Positions 10,691 through 20,757 of a DNA stretch of 64,000 bases are shown piece after piece. Within the stretch, counting starts at the first letter, position 1, and each line of letters starts with the position of its first letter. The notes beneath the pieces were generated by a model. That model was not told where the DNA came from. It did not search any database and saw only the letters and a list, made by a program, of their open reading frames with translations. The stretch spans positions 229,684-293,683 of the forward strand of contig NZ_WMII01000003.1 of assembly GCF_009711265.1 (NCBI RefSeq). Reading direction: 5' to 3'. This DNA is from Paracoccus shanxieyensis (GTDB taxonomy: Bacteria > Pseudomonadota > Alphaproteobacteria > Rhodobacterales > Rhodobacteraceae). Both the position numbers and the translations under genes were made by a program.

Positions 10691-12649
10691 ATGTCCGTTG
10701 AAAGCACAGCCAAACATCCGATTCCGGCAGGGTTCGAGGATGCCTTGGCCAAACCTGCCGATTATACCCGGCTTTATGACGAATCGATCCGCGATCCGCA
10801 GGGGTTCTGGGGGCGCGAAGCCAAGCGCATCGACTGGATCACCCCCTTTACCAAGGTGAAGGACACCGATTTCACCATGGGGCAGGTGTCCATCAAATGG
10901 TTCGAGGACGGCGCGCTGAATGCCTCGGTCAACTGCATCGACCGGCATCTGGCCGACCGCGCCGACCAGACCGCGATCATCTTTGAACCCGACGATCCGA
11001 AATCGCCCGCGCGCCACATCACCTATGCCGAGCTGTCGGACAAGGTGAACCGCTTCGCCAATGTGCTGCTGAGCCAGGGCGTCATGCGCGGCGACCGCGT
11101 GGTCATCTATCTGCCGATGATCCCCGAAGCTGCCTATGCCATGCTGGCCTGCGCCCGGATCGGCGCGGTGCATTCCGTGGTGTTTGCGGGCTTTTCGCCC
11201 GACGCGCTGTCCAACCGCGTCAATGATTGCGGCGCCAAGCTGGTCATCACCGCCGATACCGCGCCGCGCGGCGGCCGCCGCACCAACCTGAAATCCAATG
11301 CCGATGCCGCCTTGCTGCATTGTTCGGAAAAGGTCCGCTGCCTTGTCGTCAAGCATACCGGCGACCAGACCACATGGATCGACGGCCGCGACGTGGATGT
11401 GCTGAAGCTGATGGAGGAGGTCAGCCCGGAATGCCCGCCGCGTCCGATGGGGGCCGAGGATCCGCTGTTCATCCTGTATACCTCGGGCTCAACTGGGCGG
11501 CCCAAGGGCGTGGTGCATACGACAGGCGGCTATCTGGTCTATGCCGCGATGACCCATGAATATGTCTTTGATTACAAGGACGGCGACATCTTCTGGTGCA
11601 CCGCCGATGTCGGCTGGGTGACGGGGCACAGCTATATCGTCTATGGCCCCTTGGCCAATGGCGCCACCACGCTGATGTTTGAAGGCGTGCCGACCTATCC
11701 CGATGCCGGGCGCTTCTGGGATGTCTGCGACAAGCACAAGGTCACGCAGTTCTATACCGCGCCCACCGCGATCAGGGCGCTGATGGGGCAGGGTCCGGAA
11801 TGGGTCGACAAGCACGACCTGTCCAGCCTGCGCATCCTTGGCACCGTGGGCGAACCGATCAACCCCGAGGCATGGGTCTGGTATGACCAGCATGTCGGCA
11901 AGGGCCGCTGCCCCATCGTCGACACATGGTGGCAGACCGAAACCGGCGGCCACATGATCACCTCGCTGCCCGGCGCGATCGAGGCAAAGCCCGGCTCGGC
12001 CACGCTGCCCTTCTTCGGCGTCAAGCCCGAGGTGCTGGATGCCGCCTCGGGCCAGATCATCGAAGGCAACGGCGTCGAGGGCGTTCTGGCCATCGCCGAC
12101 AGCTGGCCCGGCCAGATGCGCACGTTGTGGGGCGATCATGACCGCTTCATGGAGGCCTATTTCCAGCAATATCCCGGCTATTACTTCACCGGCGATGGCT
12201 GCCGCCGCGATCAGGACGGCTATTACTGGATCACCGGCCGCGTTGATGATGTCATCAACGTCTCGGGTCACCGCATGGGCACGGCCGAGGTGGAATCGGC
12301 ACTGGTCGCACATGAGAAGGTCGCCGAGGCGGCGGTGGTCGGCTATCCGCATCAGATCAAGGGGCAAGGCATCTATGCCTATGTCACGCTGATGAATGGC
12401 ATCCAGCCCTCGGACGATCTGCGCCGCGAGCTGGAAGGCTGGGTCCGCAACGAGATCGGCCCCATCGCCAAGCCCGACCTGATCCAATGGGCGCCGGGCC
12501 TGCCCAAGACCCGTTCCGGCAAGATCATGCGCCGCATCCTGCGCAAGATCGCCGAGGACGATTTCGGCAGTCTGGGCGATACCTCGACGCTGGCCGATCC
12601 CGGCGTCGTCGATGAATTGATCGAGAACCGGATGAACCGGGCCTCTTGA
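10691..12649 (+). CDS. acs: acetyl-CoA synthetase (acetate-CoA ligase)
   Basis: A 652-residue AMP-forming ligase of standard Acs length that converts acetate, ATP and CoA to acetyl-CoA via acetyl-AMP. The phosphate loop is [11 protein letters not shown] near residues 263-273. The acetyl-pocket region [10 protein letters not shown] and the hinge [21 protein letters not shown] are present. The A10 motif [10 protein letters not shown] near residue 609 contains the lysine that Pat-type acetylation switches off in other bacteria. The ATG at 10691 is preceded by GAGGAGG. An earlier in-frame ATG at 10502 is ignored because it has no such site and precedes the family N-terminus. An MFS permease follows 207 bp downstream. 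Confidence 0.96.
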   Translation: MSVESTAKHPIPAGFEDALAKPADYTRLYDESIRDPQGFWGREAKRIDWITPFTKVKDTDFTMGQVSIKWFEDGALNASVNCIDRHLADRADQTAIIFEPDDPKSPARHITYAELSDKVNRFANVLLSQGVMRGDRVVIYLPMIPEAAYAMLACARIGAVHSVVFAGFSPDALSNRVNDCGAKLVITADTAPRGGRRTNLKSNADAALLHCSEKVRCLVVKHTGDQTTWIDGRDVDVLKLMEEVSPECPPRPMGAEDPLFILYTSGSTGRPKGVVHTTGGYLVYAAMTHEYVFDYKDGDIFWCTADVGWVTGHSYIVYGPLANGATTLMFEGVPTYPDAGRFWDVCDKHKVTQFYTAPTAIRALMGQGPEWVDKHDLSSLRILGTVGEPINPEAWVWYDQHVGKGRCPIVDTWWQTETGGHMITSLPGAIEAKPGSATLPFFGVKPEVLDAASGQIIEGNGVEGVLAIADSWPGQMRTLWGDHDRFMEAYFQQYPGYYFTGDGCRRDQDGYYWITGRVDDVINVSGHRMGTAEVESALVAHEKVAEAAVVGYPHQIKGQGIYAYVTLMNGIQPSDDLRRELEGWVRNEIGPIAKPDLIQWAPGLPKTRSGKIMRRILRKIAEDDFGSLGDTSTLADPGVVDELIENRMNRAS

Positions 12650-12856
12650 TCGACCGCGCGGCGGATGCGTCTGCCGCGCCAAAACGGGGAGGCTGCGTCC
12701 GGCTGGGGAGATCCGGGCGCAGAACGGGAAAGCCGCTCATAAGGGCGGATCAAGCGCATCAGCATGACCGACCCGTGCCCGGCAACCCGCCGGACCGGCC
12801 GGAGGCATGATGCCGGTCAATGGCCAGTGCAGGCTGGCTTTCAGGGGAGGAAACCC

Positions 12857-14638
12857 ATGGCTTACAATACCGCAGAAGTCGGAGAGGTGCGGTCGCGCCC
12901 GATGACCGCTGAGGAGAAAAAGGTCATCATCGCCTCATCGGCGGGGACGATCTTTGAATGGTATGATTTTTACCTTTACGGCTCGCTGGCGGCGATCATC
13001 GGCGCGCAGTTCTTTACCGCGTTTCCCGAAGCCACCCGCAACGTCTTCGCGCTGCTGGCCTTTGCTGCGGGCTTCATCGTGCGGCCCTTCGGCGCGCTGG
13101 TCTTTGGCTCGCTGGGCGATCTGGTCGGGCGGAAATACACTTTCCTTGTCACCATCCTGATCATGGGCATCTCGACCTTTCTGGTCGGCCTGCTGCCGGG
13201 ATATGCCAGCTGGGGCGTCGCCGCGCCGATCATCCTGATCGCGCTGCGGATGCTTCAGGGTCTGGCGCTGGGGGGCGAATATGGCGGCGCCGCGGTCTAT
13301 GTGGCCGAACACGCGCCTGCCAACCGCCGCGGCTTCTACACCGCCTTCATCCAGACCACGGCCACGCTGGGTCTGCTGTTGTCGCTGATCGTCATCCTGA
13401 TCGTGCAGGGTTATGTGAACGGCAATTACCCGATGGTCGGCGTCGTCGATCTGCAGGGCAATCCGGTCCTTGGCGCAGATGGCCAGCAGACCATGATCTC
13501 GGCTTTCAACAGCTGGGGCTGGCGTATCCCGTTCCTGGGCTCGATCTTCCTGCTGCTGATTTCGCTGTATATCCGCCTGCAGATGGAAGAATCCCCCGCC
13601 TTCAAGAAGATGAAGGAAGAGGGCCGCACCTCGAAAGCCCCCATGCGCGAGGCGTTCGGCAACTGGAAGAACGGCAAGATCGCGCTGATCGCGCTGTTCG
13701 GCCTGACCGCAGGTCAAGCCGTGGTCTGGTATTCGGGCCAGTTCTACGCGCTGTTCTTCGTGCAGAACGTGGTCAAGGTCGACAGCTTCAGCGCCAACGT
13801 CTTCGTGGCATGGTCGCTGATCCTTGGAACGGGCGGGTTCCTGTTCTTCGGCTCGCTGTCGGACCGCATCGGCCGCAAGCCGATCATTCTGGCGGGCTGC
13901 CTGATCGCCGCGCTGACCTATTTCCCGGTCTTTGAACACCTGACCCGCACGGCGAACCCGATGCTGTATCAGGCGCAGCAGACGCCGGTTACGGTCAGCC
14001 ATGCGCCGGGCGATTGTTCGTTCCAGTTCAACCCGACGGGCACGGCCAAGTTCACCTCAAGCTGTGACATCGCCAAGGCCTCGCTGGCCAAGGCCTCGGT
14101 GAACTATGAATCGGTCGAGGCCACGGGCGTCACCACCGTCACCATCGGCGACACGGTGATCCCGTCCTATGACGCCTCGGCGCTGTCGGGCGAGGCACTG
14201 GCGGCCGAGAAAGCACGCTTCGACGGCGCGGTCAGCGCGGCGCTGGGGCAGGCGGGGTATCCGCTGGCGGCCACGGACAATACCACCGTCGCCAAGGCCA
14301 ACCACTTCTTCGACATCTTCACCGGCCAGAAGCTGATGATCGTCATCACGCTGACCTATCTGATCCTGCTGGTGACGATGGTTTACGGCCCCATCGCTGC
14401 GGCGCTGGTCGAACTGTTCCCGACCCGCATCCGCTATTCCGGCCTGTCCTTGCCCTATCACATCGGCAATGGCTGGTTTGGGGGTCTGCTGCCCGCGACC
14501 GCCTTCGCGATCTCGGCCCAGACCGGCAATATCTATGCGGGCCTGTGGTATGCGATCGTCGTCGCGCTGATGACGGTGGTGATCGGCACGCTGTTCGTCC
14601 CGAACGGCACGCATAAGAAAGACATCTTCGCGGATTGA
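12857..14638 (+). CDS. MHS-type MFS transporter with large extracytoplasmic insert
   Basis: A 593-residue major-facilitator protein, longer than the usual 430-450. The N-terminus (SSAGTIFEWYDFYLYGSLA) and VRPFGALVFGSLGDLVGRKYTF are hallmarks of metabolite:H+ symporters related to ShiA/ProP. A second GSLSDRIGRKP loop marks the second half. Between two membrane helices of that half lies an insert of about 130 residues (roughly 362-490) with two cysteines and no hydrophobic segment, and a shorter insert is near residue 190. Both should face the periplasm. The start has GGGGAGGAAACCC before it. Its position after acs suggests acetate or another short-chain acid as substrate. This is inferred only from context. 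Confidence 0.85.
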   Translation: MAYNTAEVGEVRSRPMTAEEKKVIIASSAGTIFEWYDFYLYGSLAAIIGAQFFTAFPEATRNVFALLAFAAGFIVRPFGALVFGSLGDLVGRKYTFLVTILIMGISTFLVGLLPGYASWGVAAPIILIALRMLQGLALGGEYGGAAVYVAEHAPANRRGFYTAFIQTTATLGLLLSLIVILIVQGYVNGNYPMVGVVDLQGNPVLGADGQQTMISAFNSWGWRIPFLGSIFLLLISLYIRLQMEESPAFKKMKEEGRTSKAPMREAFGNWKNGKIALIALFGLTAGQAVVWYSGQFYALFFVQNVVKVDSFSANVFVAWSLILGTGGFLFFGSLSDRIGRKPIILAGCLIAALTYFPVFEHLTRTANPMLYQAQQTPVTVSHAPGDCSFQFNPTGTAKFTSSCDIAKASLAKASVNYESVEATGVTTVTIGDTVIPSYDASALSGEALAAEKARFDGAVSAALGQAGYPLAATDNTTVAKANHFFDIFTGQKLMIVITLTYLILLVTMVYGPIAAALVELFPTRIRYSGLSLPYHIGNGWFGGLLPATAFAISAQTGNIYAGLWYAIVVALMTVVIGTLFVPNGTHKKDIFAD

Positions 14639-14693
14639 TCCCCGCGCCCGCCGGGCCCTGTCACGGGGCCCGGCATCACCTACGGAGGCCGAC

Positions 14694-15062
14694 ATGGCGC
14701 ATATCCTGATCGTCGAGGACGAGGACAATATCGCCACGGCGCTTGAGTTTCTTCTGGCCCGCGCGGGCCACAGCCATACCCGCCTTGCCACCGGCACCGG
14801 CACGCTGGACGAAATCCGCAACCGCCGGCCCGATCTGGTGCTGCTGGACATCATGCTGCCCGACATCTCGGGATATGAGATCATGGGGGCCATGCGCGCC
14901 GATCCGCAGATGCGCGGCGTGCGCGTTCTGATGATGACGGCGCGCGGCTCTGTCGTCGAACGCAAGAAGGGGCTGGAGCTGGGCGCGGACGGCTTTATCG
15001 CCAAACCCTTCGAGCTGGCCGAATTGCGGGCCGAGATGGCCCGCCTGCTGGGCGCGGCGTAA
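14694..15062 (+). CDS. single-domain response regulator (receiver only)
   Basis: A 122-residue CheY-like receiver with no output domain. The acidic pocket ILIVEDEDN, the phosphoacceptor Asp52 in LVLLDIMLPD, the Thr/Ala switch MMTARG and the conserved lysine in FIAKPFELAEL are all present, so phosphorylation should be possible. ACGGAGGCCGAC precedes the ATG. It lies 55 bp after the MFS gene, with a strong GC-rich hairpin (14650-14658 with 14666-14674) in between. No histidine kinase is adjacent, so its partner is unknown. One possibility is a role in controlling acetate use together with acs and the permease. Confidence 0.85.
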   Translation: MAHILIVEDEDNIATALEFLLARAGHSHTRLATGTGTLDEIRNRRPDLVLLDIMLPDISGYEIMGAMRADPQMRGVRVLMMTARGSVVERKKGLELGADGFIAKPFELAELRAEMARLLGAA

Positions 15063-15075
15063 GGCCGCCGCCGGA

Positions 15076-16074
15076 TCAGCCCGCTTGCGCCAGTTCCTCG
15101 GGACGCAAGGCGCCGGGGAAATGGCAGGCCACCTGATGCGGCTGCCCCGACAATGCCGGACGCTGGGCCGCGCAAAGGTCTTGCGCGCGCGGACAGCGGG
15201 TGCGGAACACACAGCCCGAGGGCGGGTTCATCGGCGACGGCAATTCGCCCCGCAGTGGGATGATCCGCTTTTGCCGCTCAAGCTGCGGATAGGGGATCGG
15301 CACCGCCGACAGCAGCGCCTGCGTATAGGGGTGCCGGGGGTCGGCATACAGCGCCTCGGCCTGCGCCAGTTCCATGACACGGCCCAGATACATCACCAGC
15401 ACGCGGTGGCTGATATGTTTCACCACCGACAGATCATGCGCGATGAAGATCAGCGCCAGCCCCAGATCGCGCTGCAGATCGGCCAGCAGGTTGATGACCT
15501 GCGCCTGAATAGACACATCCAGCGCCGAGACCGGCTCATCGCAGATCACCAGTTTTGGCTGGACGATCAGCGCACGGGCGATGCCGATGCGCTGGCACTG
15601 GCCGCCGCTGAATTCATGCGGATAGCGGTTGATCTGGTTGGGCAGCAGGCCCACGCGGTCCATCATGTCCTTGACGCGGGTGCGGACCTGATCGCGCGGC
15701 AGACGGTGATGCGTCAGCAGCGGTTCCGCGATGATCTGACCCACGGTCATGCGCGGGTCCAGACTGGCCAGAGGATCCTGAAACACCATCTGGATTTCGC
15801 TGCGATATTTCAGCATCCGGCGCGGCGACAGGCCGATCAGATTGGTGCCATCCTGCCAGACGGCCTCTCCGGTCGCCGGGACCAGCCCGATCAGCGCGCG
15901 GGCCAGCGTGGATTTGCCGCTGCCGCTTTCGCCGACGATGCCCAGCGTCTCGCCGGGCATCAGGGTGAAATCGACACCGCCCACGGCATGAAGCTGGCGC
16001 GGTTTCTGAAACAGGCCCTGCGCGGGCAGATCGAAGCTGACCCGCAGATCGCGGGCGGTGATCAGGGGCGTCAT
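15076..16074 (-). CDS. oppF: oligopeptide ABC transporter ATP-binding protein (OppF/DppF type)
   Basis: A 332-residue ABC ATPase, last gene of a five-gene reverse-strand operon. Walker [12 protein letters not shown], the signature HEFSGGQCQRIGIARAL, Walker B LVICDEPVSALD and the switch His in FIAHDLSVVKHISH are visible. The C-terminal oligopeptide-transporter domain carries a CVFRTRCPRAQDLC cysteine cluster typical of OppF/DppF, where it can bind an iron-sulfur cluster. The start at 16074 overlaps the preceding oppD gene by four bases, which supports it against the longer open frame. Together with OppD it should power import through the OppB/OppC channel. The symbol marks the family; the substrate could be di- or oligopeptides. 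Confidence 0.9.
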   Translation of the reverse strand: MTPLITARDLRVSFDLPAQGLFQKPRQLHAVGGVDFTLMPGETLGIVGESGSGKSTLARALIGLVPATGEAVWQDGTNLIGLSPRRMLKYRSEIQMVFQDPLASLDPRMTVGQIIAEPLLTHHRLPRDQVRTRVKDMMDRVGLLPNQINRYPHEFSGGQCQRIGIARALIVQPKLVICDEPVSALDVSIQAQVINLLADLQRDLGLALIFIAHDLSVVKHISHRVLVMYLGRVMELAQAEALYADPRHPYTQALLSAVPIPYPQLERQKRIIPLRGELPSPMNPPSGCVFRTRCPRAQDLCAAQRPALSGQPHQVACHFPGALRPEELAQAG

Positions 16075-17096
16075 GGCTGAGCCTCCTCGATGGCGGCGGG
16101 TTCGGGCAGATCTGGCTGCGGCGGCGGGCCTGCGCGCAGCGCGCTGAAAGGCGCATGGCAGGCGCGTTCGCGGCCCGGCGCGGTTTCGACCAGCGCGGGC
16201 ATCGTCTGGCACGCCGGCAGGACATAGGCGCAGCGCGGCGCGAAGGGACAGCCGGGCGGCGGGTTCGTCATATTGGGCGGACTGCCGGGAATGGCCGACA
16301 GCTGGTCGCCCTTTTGATCGATGCGCGGGATCGCGGCCAGCAGGCCCTGCGTATAGGGATGGGCGGGGGCCTGAAAGATCGGATCGACCGGCGCGCGTTC
16401 CATGATGCGGCCGCCATACATCACCATCACCCGTTCGCACGATCCGGCCACGACGCCCAGATCATGGGTGATCAGCACCATCGCCATGCCGAAATCGCGT
16501 TGCAGGTCGGCCAGCAGATCCATGATCTGCGCCTGCACCGTCACGTCCAGCGCGGTCGTCGGCTCATCGGCGATCAGCAGATCGGGGCGGCACAGCAGCG
16601 ACATGGCGATCATCACCCGCTGGCGCATCCCGCCGGAAAATTCGTGCGGATAAAGCCCGATCCGCCCGCGCGCATCGGGGATCTTCACCGCGTCCAGCAT
16701 CTGCGCGGCCTCGGCCACGGCCTGCCGGTGCGACATGCCCTTGTGCAGGGTCAGCACCTCGGCCATCTGGTCGGCCACGCGCATATAGGGGTTCAGGCTG
16801 GTCATCGGATCCTGAAACACCATGGCGATCTTTTCGGCCCGGATGCGGTTCAGCGCCCTGGGCGGCGCGTTCAGGATTTCGGTCCCGTCAAAGCGCACGC
16901 TGCCGCTGGCCCGGCCGTTCCGGGCCAGAAGCCCCATGATGGAAAAGGCCAGTTGCGATTTGCCGCTGCCGCTTTCGCCGACAATGCCCAGCGTCTGGCC
17001 GCGCTGCACATCCAGATTGATGCCGTTGACGGCCGAGACCTGGCCATCGGTGGTGGCGAAACGCACGTTCAGATCGCGGATTTCAAGCAGGGCCAT
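16071..17096 (-). CDS. oppD: oligopeptide ABC transporter ATP-binding protein (OppD/DppD type)
   Basis: A 341-residue ABC ATPase. The N-terminus [13 protein letters not shown] begins the nucleotide-binding domain; Walker A is [11 protein letters not shown], the signature [16 protein letters not shown], Walker [14 protein letters not shown], and the switch histidine sits in LITHDLGVV. The C-terminal part ends with the [11 protein letters not shown] cysteine motif of the peptide/nickel subfamily. The start at 17096 lies one base beyond the stop of oppC and leaves a tight operon. It forms a heterodimer with the OppF-like protein. Confidence 0.9.
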   Translation of the reverse strand: MALLEIRDLNVRFATTDGQVSAVNGINLDVQRGQTLGIVGESGSGKSQLAFSIMGLLARNGRASGSVRFDGTEILNAPPRALNRIRAEKIAMVFQDPMTSLNPYMRVADQMAEVLTLHKGMSHRQAVAEAAQMLDAVKIPDARGRIGLYPHEFSGGMRQRVMIAMSLLCRPDLLIADEPTTALDVTVQAQIMDLLADLQRDFGMAMVLITHDLGVVAGSCERVMVMYGGRIMERAPVDPIFQAPAHPYTQGLLAAIPRIDQKGDQLSAIPGSPPNMTNPPPGCPFAPRCAYVLPACQTMPALVETAPGRERACHAPFSALRAGPPPQPDLPEPAAIEEAQP

Positions 17097-17097
17097 T

Positions 17098-18021
17098 TCA
17101 GCGATCCTTCGGGTCCAGCGCGTCGCGCAGCCCGTCGCCGACAAAGAAGAAGGCAAACAGCGTGACGCAGAAGAAGGCCAGCGGAAAGGCAAGCTGCCAC
17201 AGCGTGCCGTAATTCATCGTCCCGGCGCCTTCGGAAATCAGCGCGCCCCATGAGGTCAGGGGCTCTTGCACGCCAAGCCCCAGAAAGCTGATGAAGCTTT
17301 CAGACAGGATCATCAGCGGCACCAAGAGCGTGGCATAGACTGCGACGACCCCCAGCAGGTTCGGCACGATATGGCGCAGGATGATCTTCCATGCGGGGAC
17401 GCCGGTGGCGCGCGCGGCCTCGATGAATTCCCGGTTCTTCAGGCTAAGTGTCTGACCGCGCACGATCCTGCTCATGTCCAGCCATGAGATCAGGCCGATG
17501 CCCAGAAACAGCATCGTCATGCTGCGCCCGAACATCACCAGCAGCAGGATCAGGACGAACATATAGGGGATCGACATCAGGATATCGACGACGCGCATCA
17601 TCACCGCATCGGTGCGCCCGCCGATATAGCCCGCGGTCGCGCCGTAAAGCGTGCCGACGATGACGGCGATGCCTGCGCCGATCAGCCCGACCATCAGCGA
17701 CACCTGCGTGCCCTGCACGGTGCGCGAATACAGATCGCGCCCCAGATCGTCGGTGCCGAAGTAATGGCCGTTCGACAGGCTGGGCGCGCCAAGCTGGGCT
17801 GCCTGACCCATGACGTTGAAGTCCATCTCATCATTCGACCATGCGGCGAACTGGCTGCCGAAGATGGCAAACAACGCGACGGCGACCAGCACGATCAGGC
17901 TGACCATGGCGGCCTTGTTGCGGCGGAACCGGCGGCGGGCATCGGCCCATGGGCTGCGGCCCTTGACCTCGGGTTCCGACAGGCGCGCGGCCAGCGATTG
18001 CATCTGTTGTGCGTCGATCAT
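17098..18021 (-). CDS. oppC: oligopeptide ABC transporter permease (OppC/DppC type)
   Basis: A 307-residue inner-membrane permease. The N-terminal cytosolic segment is followed by a membrane helix (MVSLIVLVAVALFAIFG) and the periplasmic GTDDLGRDLYSRTVQGTQ block that identifies OppC/DppC proteins. The coupling (EAA) loop reads EFIEAARATGVPAWKIILRH. Five to six membrane helices are expected. It sits three bases after oppB and one before oppD on the reverse strand, so all are surely one transcript. Confidence 0.9.
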   Translation of the reverse strand: MIDAQQMQSLAARLSEPEVKGRSPWADARRRFRRNKAAMVSLIVLVAVALFAIFGSQFAAWSNDEMDFNVMGQAAQLGAPSLSNGHYFGTDDLGRDLYSRTVQGTQVSLMVGLIGAGIAVIVGTLYGATAGYIGGRTDAVMMRVVDILMSIPYMFVLILLLVMFGRSMTMLFLGIGLISWLDMSRIVRGQTLSLKNREFIEAARATGVPAWKIILRHIVPNLLGVVAVYATLLVPLMILSESFISFLGLGVQEPLTSWGALISEGAGTMNYGTLWQLAFPLAFFCVTLFAFFFVGDGLRDALDPKDR

Positions 18022-18024
18022 GGC

Positions 18025-18954
18025 TTAGTACCTGATCTTCGGGTCGATCCATGCGTAAAGCACGTCCACCACAAGGTTGAAGAAAATCGTCAGCGCGCCG
18101 ACAAGGATGGTGATCCCCATCATCACCGCGTAATCGCGGTTCAGCGCCGAATCGACGAAGCTGCGCCCGATCCCGCCGGTCGAGAAATACATGTCCACCA
18201 CGACCGAGCCGGTGATCATCGTGACGAAAGCCGGACCCAGATAGCTGATGACCGGCAGCAGCGCGGGTTTCAGCCCGTGGCGCAGGATCACCTTGCGCTC
18301 GGGCAGGCCCTTGGCGCGGGCGGTGCGGATGTGGTTGCTGCCCAGCACCTCCAGCATCGAGGACCGGGTGATCCGCGCGATCGAGGCCATGAAGCTGGTC
18401 GACAGCGCCACAACCGGCATGATCCAGAAGATTGGGCCGCCCCAGCCCCAGGCCCAGCCGCCGCCCGGCAGCCAGCCCAGCCACAGCGTGAAGATCAGCA
18501 CAAGGATCGGCGCCATGACGAAATTCGGCAGCACCTGCGCGCCGATGGACAAGCCCACCGCGCAATAGTCCAGCCACGAATTCTGCCGGATCGCCGCCGT
18601 CACCCCCAGCGAGACGCCGACGATCACCGCGACCAGAAACGAGATCGCGCCATAGGTCAGCGTCACCGGAAAGCCCGCCGCGATGATCTGGTTCACGCTG
18701 CGGTCGGGATAGACGAAGCTGGGCCCGAAATCGAAATGCGCGACGATGCCCCAGACATAGTTCAGCATCTGTCGCCACAGCGGGTCATCCAGCCCGTATT
18801 TGGCGTTCAGGTTCGCCAGCACCTGCGGCGGCAGGGCGCGTTCCTGCGTGAAGGGCCCTCCGGGCGCGGCCTGCATCAGCAGGAAAGAAACGACGATCAG
18901 CAAAAGCAGCGTCGGAATGGCGACTGCCAATCGCCGAAGGATATAGCCGAACAT
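18025..18954 (-). CDS. oppB: oligopeptide ABC transporter permease (OppB/DppB type)
   Basis: A 309-residue inner-membrane permease starting MFGYILRRLAVAIPTLLLLIVVSF, the standard OppB N-terminus. The YGLDDPLWRQMLNYV segment and the EAA loop HIRTARAKGLPERKVILRH are present. It forms the translocation pore with OppC. It lies 61 bp downstream of the oppA-type gene, behind a GC-rich hairpin that could reduce read-through and keep the binding protein more abundant than the membrane parts. Confidence 0.9.
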   Translation of the reverse strand: MFGYILRRLAVAIPTLLLLIVVSFLLMQAAPGGPFTQERALPPQVLANLNAKYGLDDPLWRQMLNYVWGIVAHFDFGPSFVYPDRSVNQIIAAGFPVTLTYGAISFLVAVIVGVSLGVTAAIRQNSWLDYCAVGLSIGAQVLPNFVMAPILVLIFTLWLGWLPGGGWAWGWGGPIFWIMPVVALSTSFMASIARITRSSMLEVLGSNHIRTARAKGLPERKVILRHGLKPALLPVISYLGPAFVTMITGSVVVDMYFSTGGIGRSFVDSALNRDYAVMMGITILVGALTIFFNLVVDVLYAWIDPKIRY

Positions 18955-18987
18955 GCACAGGTTCCCGAAAGGTGCCGGACGTGTTCA

Positions 18988-19008
18988 GGGGCGGCGCGGG
19001 GCCGCCCC
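18988..19008 (-). promoter_or_regulatory. GC-rich hairpin between oppA and oppB
   Basis: GGGGCGGC at 18988-18995 pairs with GCCGCCCC at 19001-19008 in the short space between the binding-protein gene and the permease gene. No T-run follows in the reverse direction, so it looks like an mRNA-stabilising or attenuating hairpin rather than a full terminator. This is a common arrangement in binding-protein-dependent ABC operons. Confidence 0.55.
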
Positions 19009-19015
19009 CACAAGG

Positions 19016-20620
19016 TTACTTCTGGATGCGATACAGGTCTTTCGCATACCAGTCGTTCATCACGTTTTCCGTGGGCAAGCCTTTGATATCATCGCGGATC
19101 ATGTCGACCTTGGCATATTGATAGATCGGCACCAGCGGCATGTCGGCGGCCAGGATCTTTTCGGCAGCCGTATATTCCACATTCGGATCGGCGGCGGTCT
19201 TCGAGGCGTCCATCAGCTTGTCGAATTCGGGGTTGGAATACTTGCCGTAATTCATGCCCGTGGTGCGGAAGTAATCCAGAAAGGTCGAGGCCTCGTTATA
19301 GTCGGCGCACCATGCGTAACGCGCCATCTCGAAATCCTGCGACTGCATGCGGTCGGTATGCACCTTCCATTCGACATTGTTCAGCGTCAGCTGCACGCCA
19401 AGCGCCTTGTAGAACTGCTGCGCCGCCACCGCGATCTTCTTGTGGTTTTCGTCGGTATTATAGGTCAGCGTCAGTTTCAGCGGATTGTCGGGGCCATAGC
19501 CCGCCTCGGCCAGCAGCGCCTTGGCCTTTTCCATCCGCTCGGCCTGCGACCATGCCGCATAGTCGATCTCGGGCATCTTGAAGCCCTCGATGGCCCAATG
19601 CGTCCAGTTATAGGACGGTTTCTGGCCGCCCTGCAGGATCTGGTTCACCACGATGTCGCGCTGCATGGCATAGGACAGCGCCTGCCGCACGCGCACATCC
19701 TTCAGTGCCTCGGGGCCTTTTTCGGACAGGTTGAACAGATAGGCATAGCTGCACGAATAGGGGATCGAGATCGCCTGATCGGGGAATTCCTGCTTCAGCC
19801 GCGGATATTGCCCGGCGGGGATCTGCACCCGGTCCAGCTCGCCCGCCTGATAGCGGGTCAGGGCGACATTGTTGTCGTTCACCGTCAGACCCTTGACATG
19901 CTCCATGACGACATTGGCCGCATCCCAGTAATTCGGGTTCTTCTCCATGCTGATCTGCACGCCCAGATCGTGGCTGGTCAGGACATAGGCGCCGTTGCCG
20001 ACCAGCTTGCCGGGTTGGGTCCATGCGTCGCCCTCGGCCTCGACCACCTTTTGATTGACCGGGAAGGTCGAGGCGTGGGTCACCATCTTCGGGAAATAGG
20101 GCGTGGGCGTGGTCAGCGTCACCGTCAGCGTGTGGTCATCGACGGCCTTGACGCCCAGTTCGGCAGGCGGCTTTTCGCCTTTGACGACGGCGGTGGCGTT
20201 CTGCACGTTCATCAGCTCCATGAACCACGCATATTCCGAAGCGGTTTCGGGATTGGCCAGACGCTGCCAGCTATAGACGAAATCCTGCGCGGTCAGCGGA
20301 TCTCCATTGGACCATTTCGCCTCGGGGCGCAGATGGAAGGTATAGGTCAGCTTGTCATCCGACAGATCGAAGCTGGTGGCCACGCCGGGGATCGGCGCGC
20401 CGGTCGCATCCTCGTTCAGCAGGCCCTCGAACAGCTGGCGGATGATGTCCGAGCCTTCGACATCCGAGTTCTTGTGCGGATCGCTGGTCTTGATCGCATC
20501 CAGAAGCCAGAAGGTATAGCTTTGATTTTCGGCCAGTTTCTCGCCCTCGGCGGGCTGGACGGCAAAGGCGGGCGCGGCAATGCCAAGGCACAGCGCCGTG
20601 GTCAGAAGCAAACGGGACAT
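19016..20620 (-). CDS. oppA: periplasmic oligopeptide-binding protein (OppA/SBP family 5)
   Basis: A 534-residue extracytoplasmic solute-binding protein. The signal peptide MSRLLLTTALCLGIAAPAFA is cleaved before VQPAEG. The family-5 signature is visible in KTSDPHKNSDVEGSDIIRQL and FHLRPEAKWSNGDPLTAQDFVYSW. The start at 20620 has GAGAGG upstream and is followed at once by the signal peptide. The longer open frame to 20680 would bury it. It is the first gene of the operon and should deliver peptides to OppBC. Overall resemblance is to OppA of enterobacteria rather than DppA, but peptide length preference cannot be read from sequence. Confidence 0.92.
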   Translation of the reverse strand: MSRLLLTTALCLGIAAPAFAVQPAEGEKLAENQSYTFWLLDAIKTSDPHKNSDVEGSDIIRQLFEGLLNEDATGAPIPGVATSFDLSDDKLTYTFHLRPEAKWSNGDPLTAQDFVYSWQRLANPETASEYAWFMELMNVQNATAVVKGEKPPAELGVKAVDDHTLTVTLTTPTPYFPKMVTHASTFPVNQKVVEAEGDAWTQPGKLVGNGAYVLTSHDLGVQISMEKNPNYWDAANVVMEHVKGLTVNDNNVALTRYQAGELDRVQIPAGQYPRLKQEFPDQAISIPYSCSYAYLFNLSEKGPEALKDVRVRQALSYAMQRDIVVNQILQGGQKPSYNWTHWAIEGFKMPEIDYAAWSQAERMEKAKALLAEAGYGPDNPLKLTLTYNTDENHKKIAVAAQQFYKALGVQLTLNNVEWKVHTDRMQSQDFEMARYAWCADYNEASTFLDYFRTTGMNYGKYSNPEFDKLMDASKTAADPNVEYTAAEKILAADMPLVPIYQYAKVDMIRDDIKGLPTENVMNDWYAKDLYRIQK

Positions 20621-20757
20621 GTCGAACCTCTCTGTTTTTATCGGGCGGGACTGGTATGGAACCCCGCGCGTGTTGCGCAAGGCTGACGCGAAATCTGTCA
20701 GGCAGCAAGCCCGGATTGGCGCTTTCTTAGCCGGGCCGCTTGTGAAACAAGTCGGTC

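Noticed and set aside
20621..20757. Cobalamin riboswitch upstream of cobU
   Set aside because: The spacer is only about 137 bases and lacks the B12-box and the GCCACTG element.
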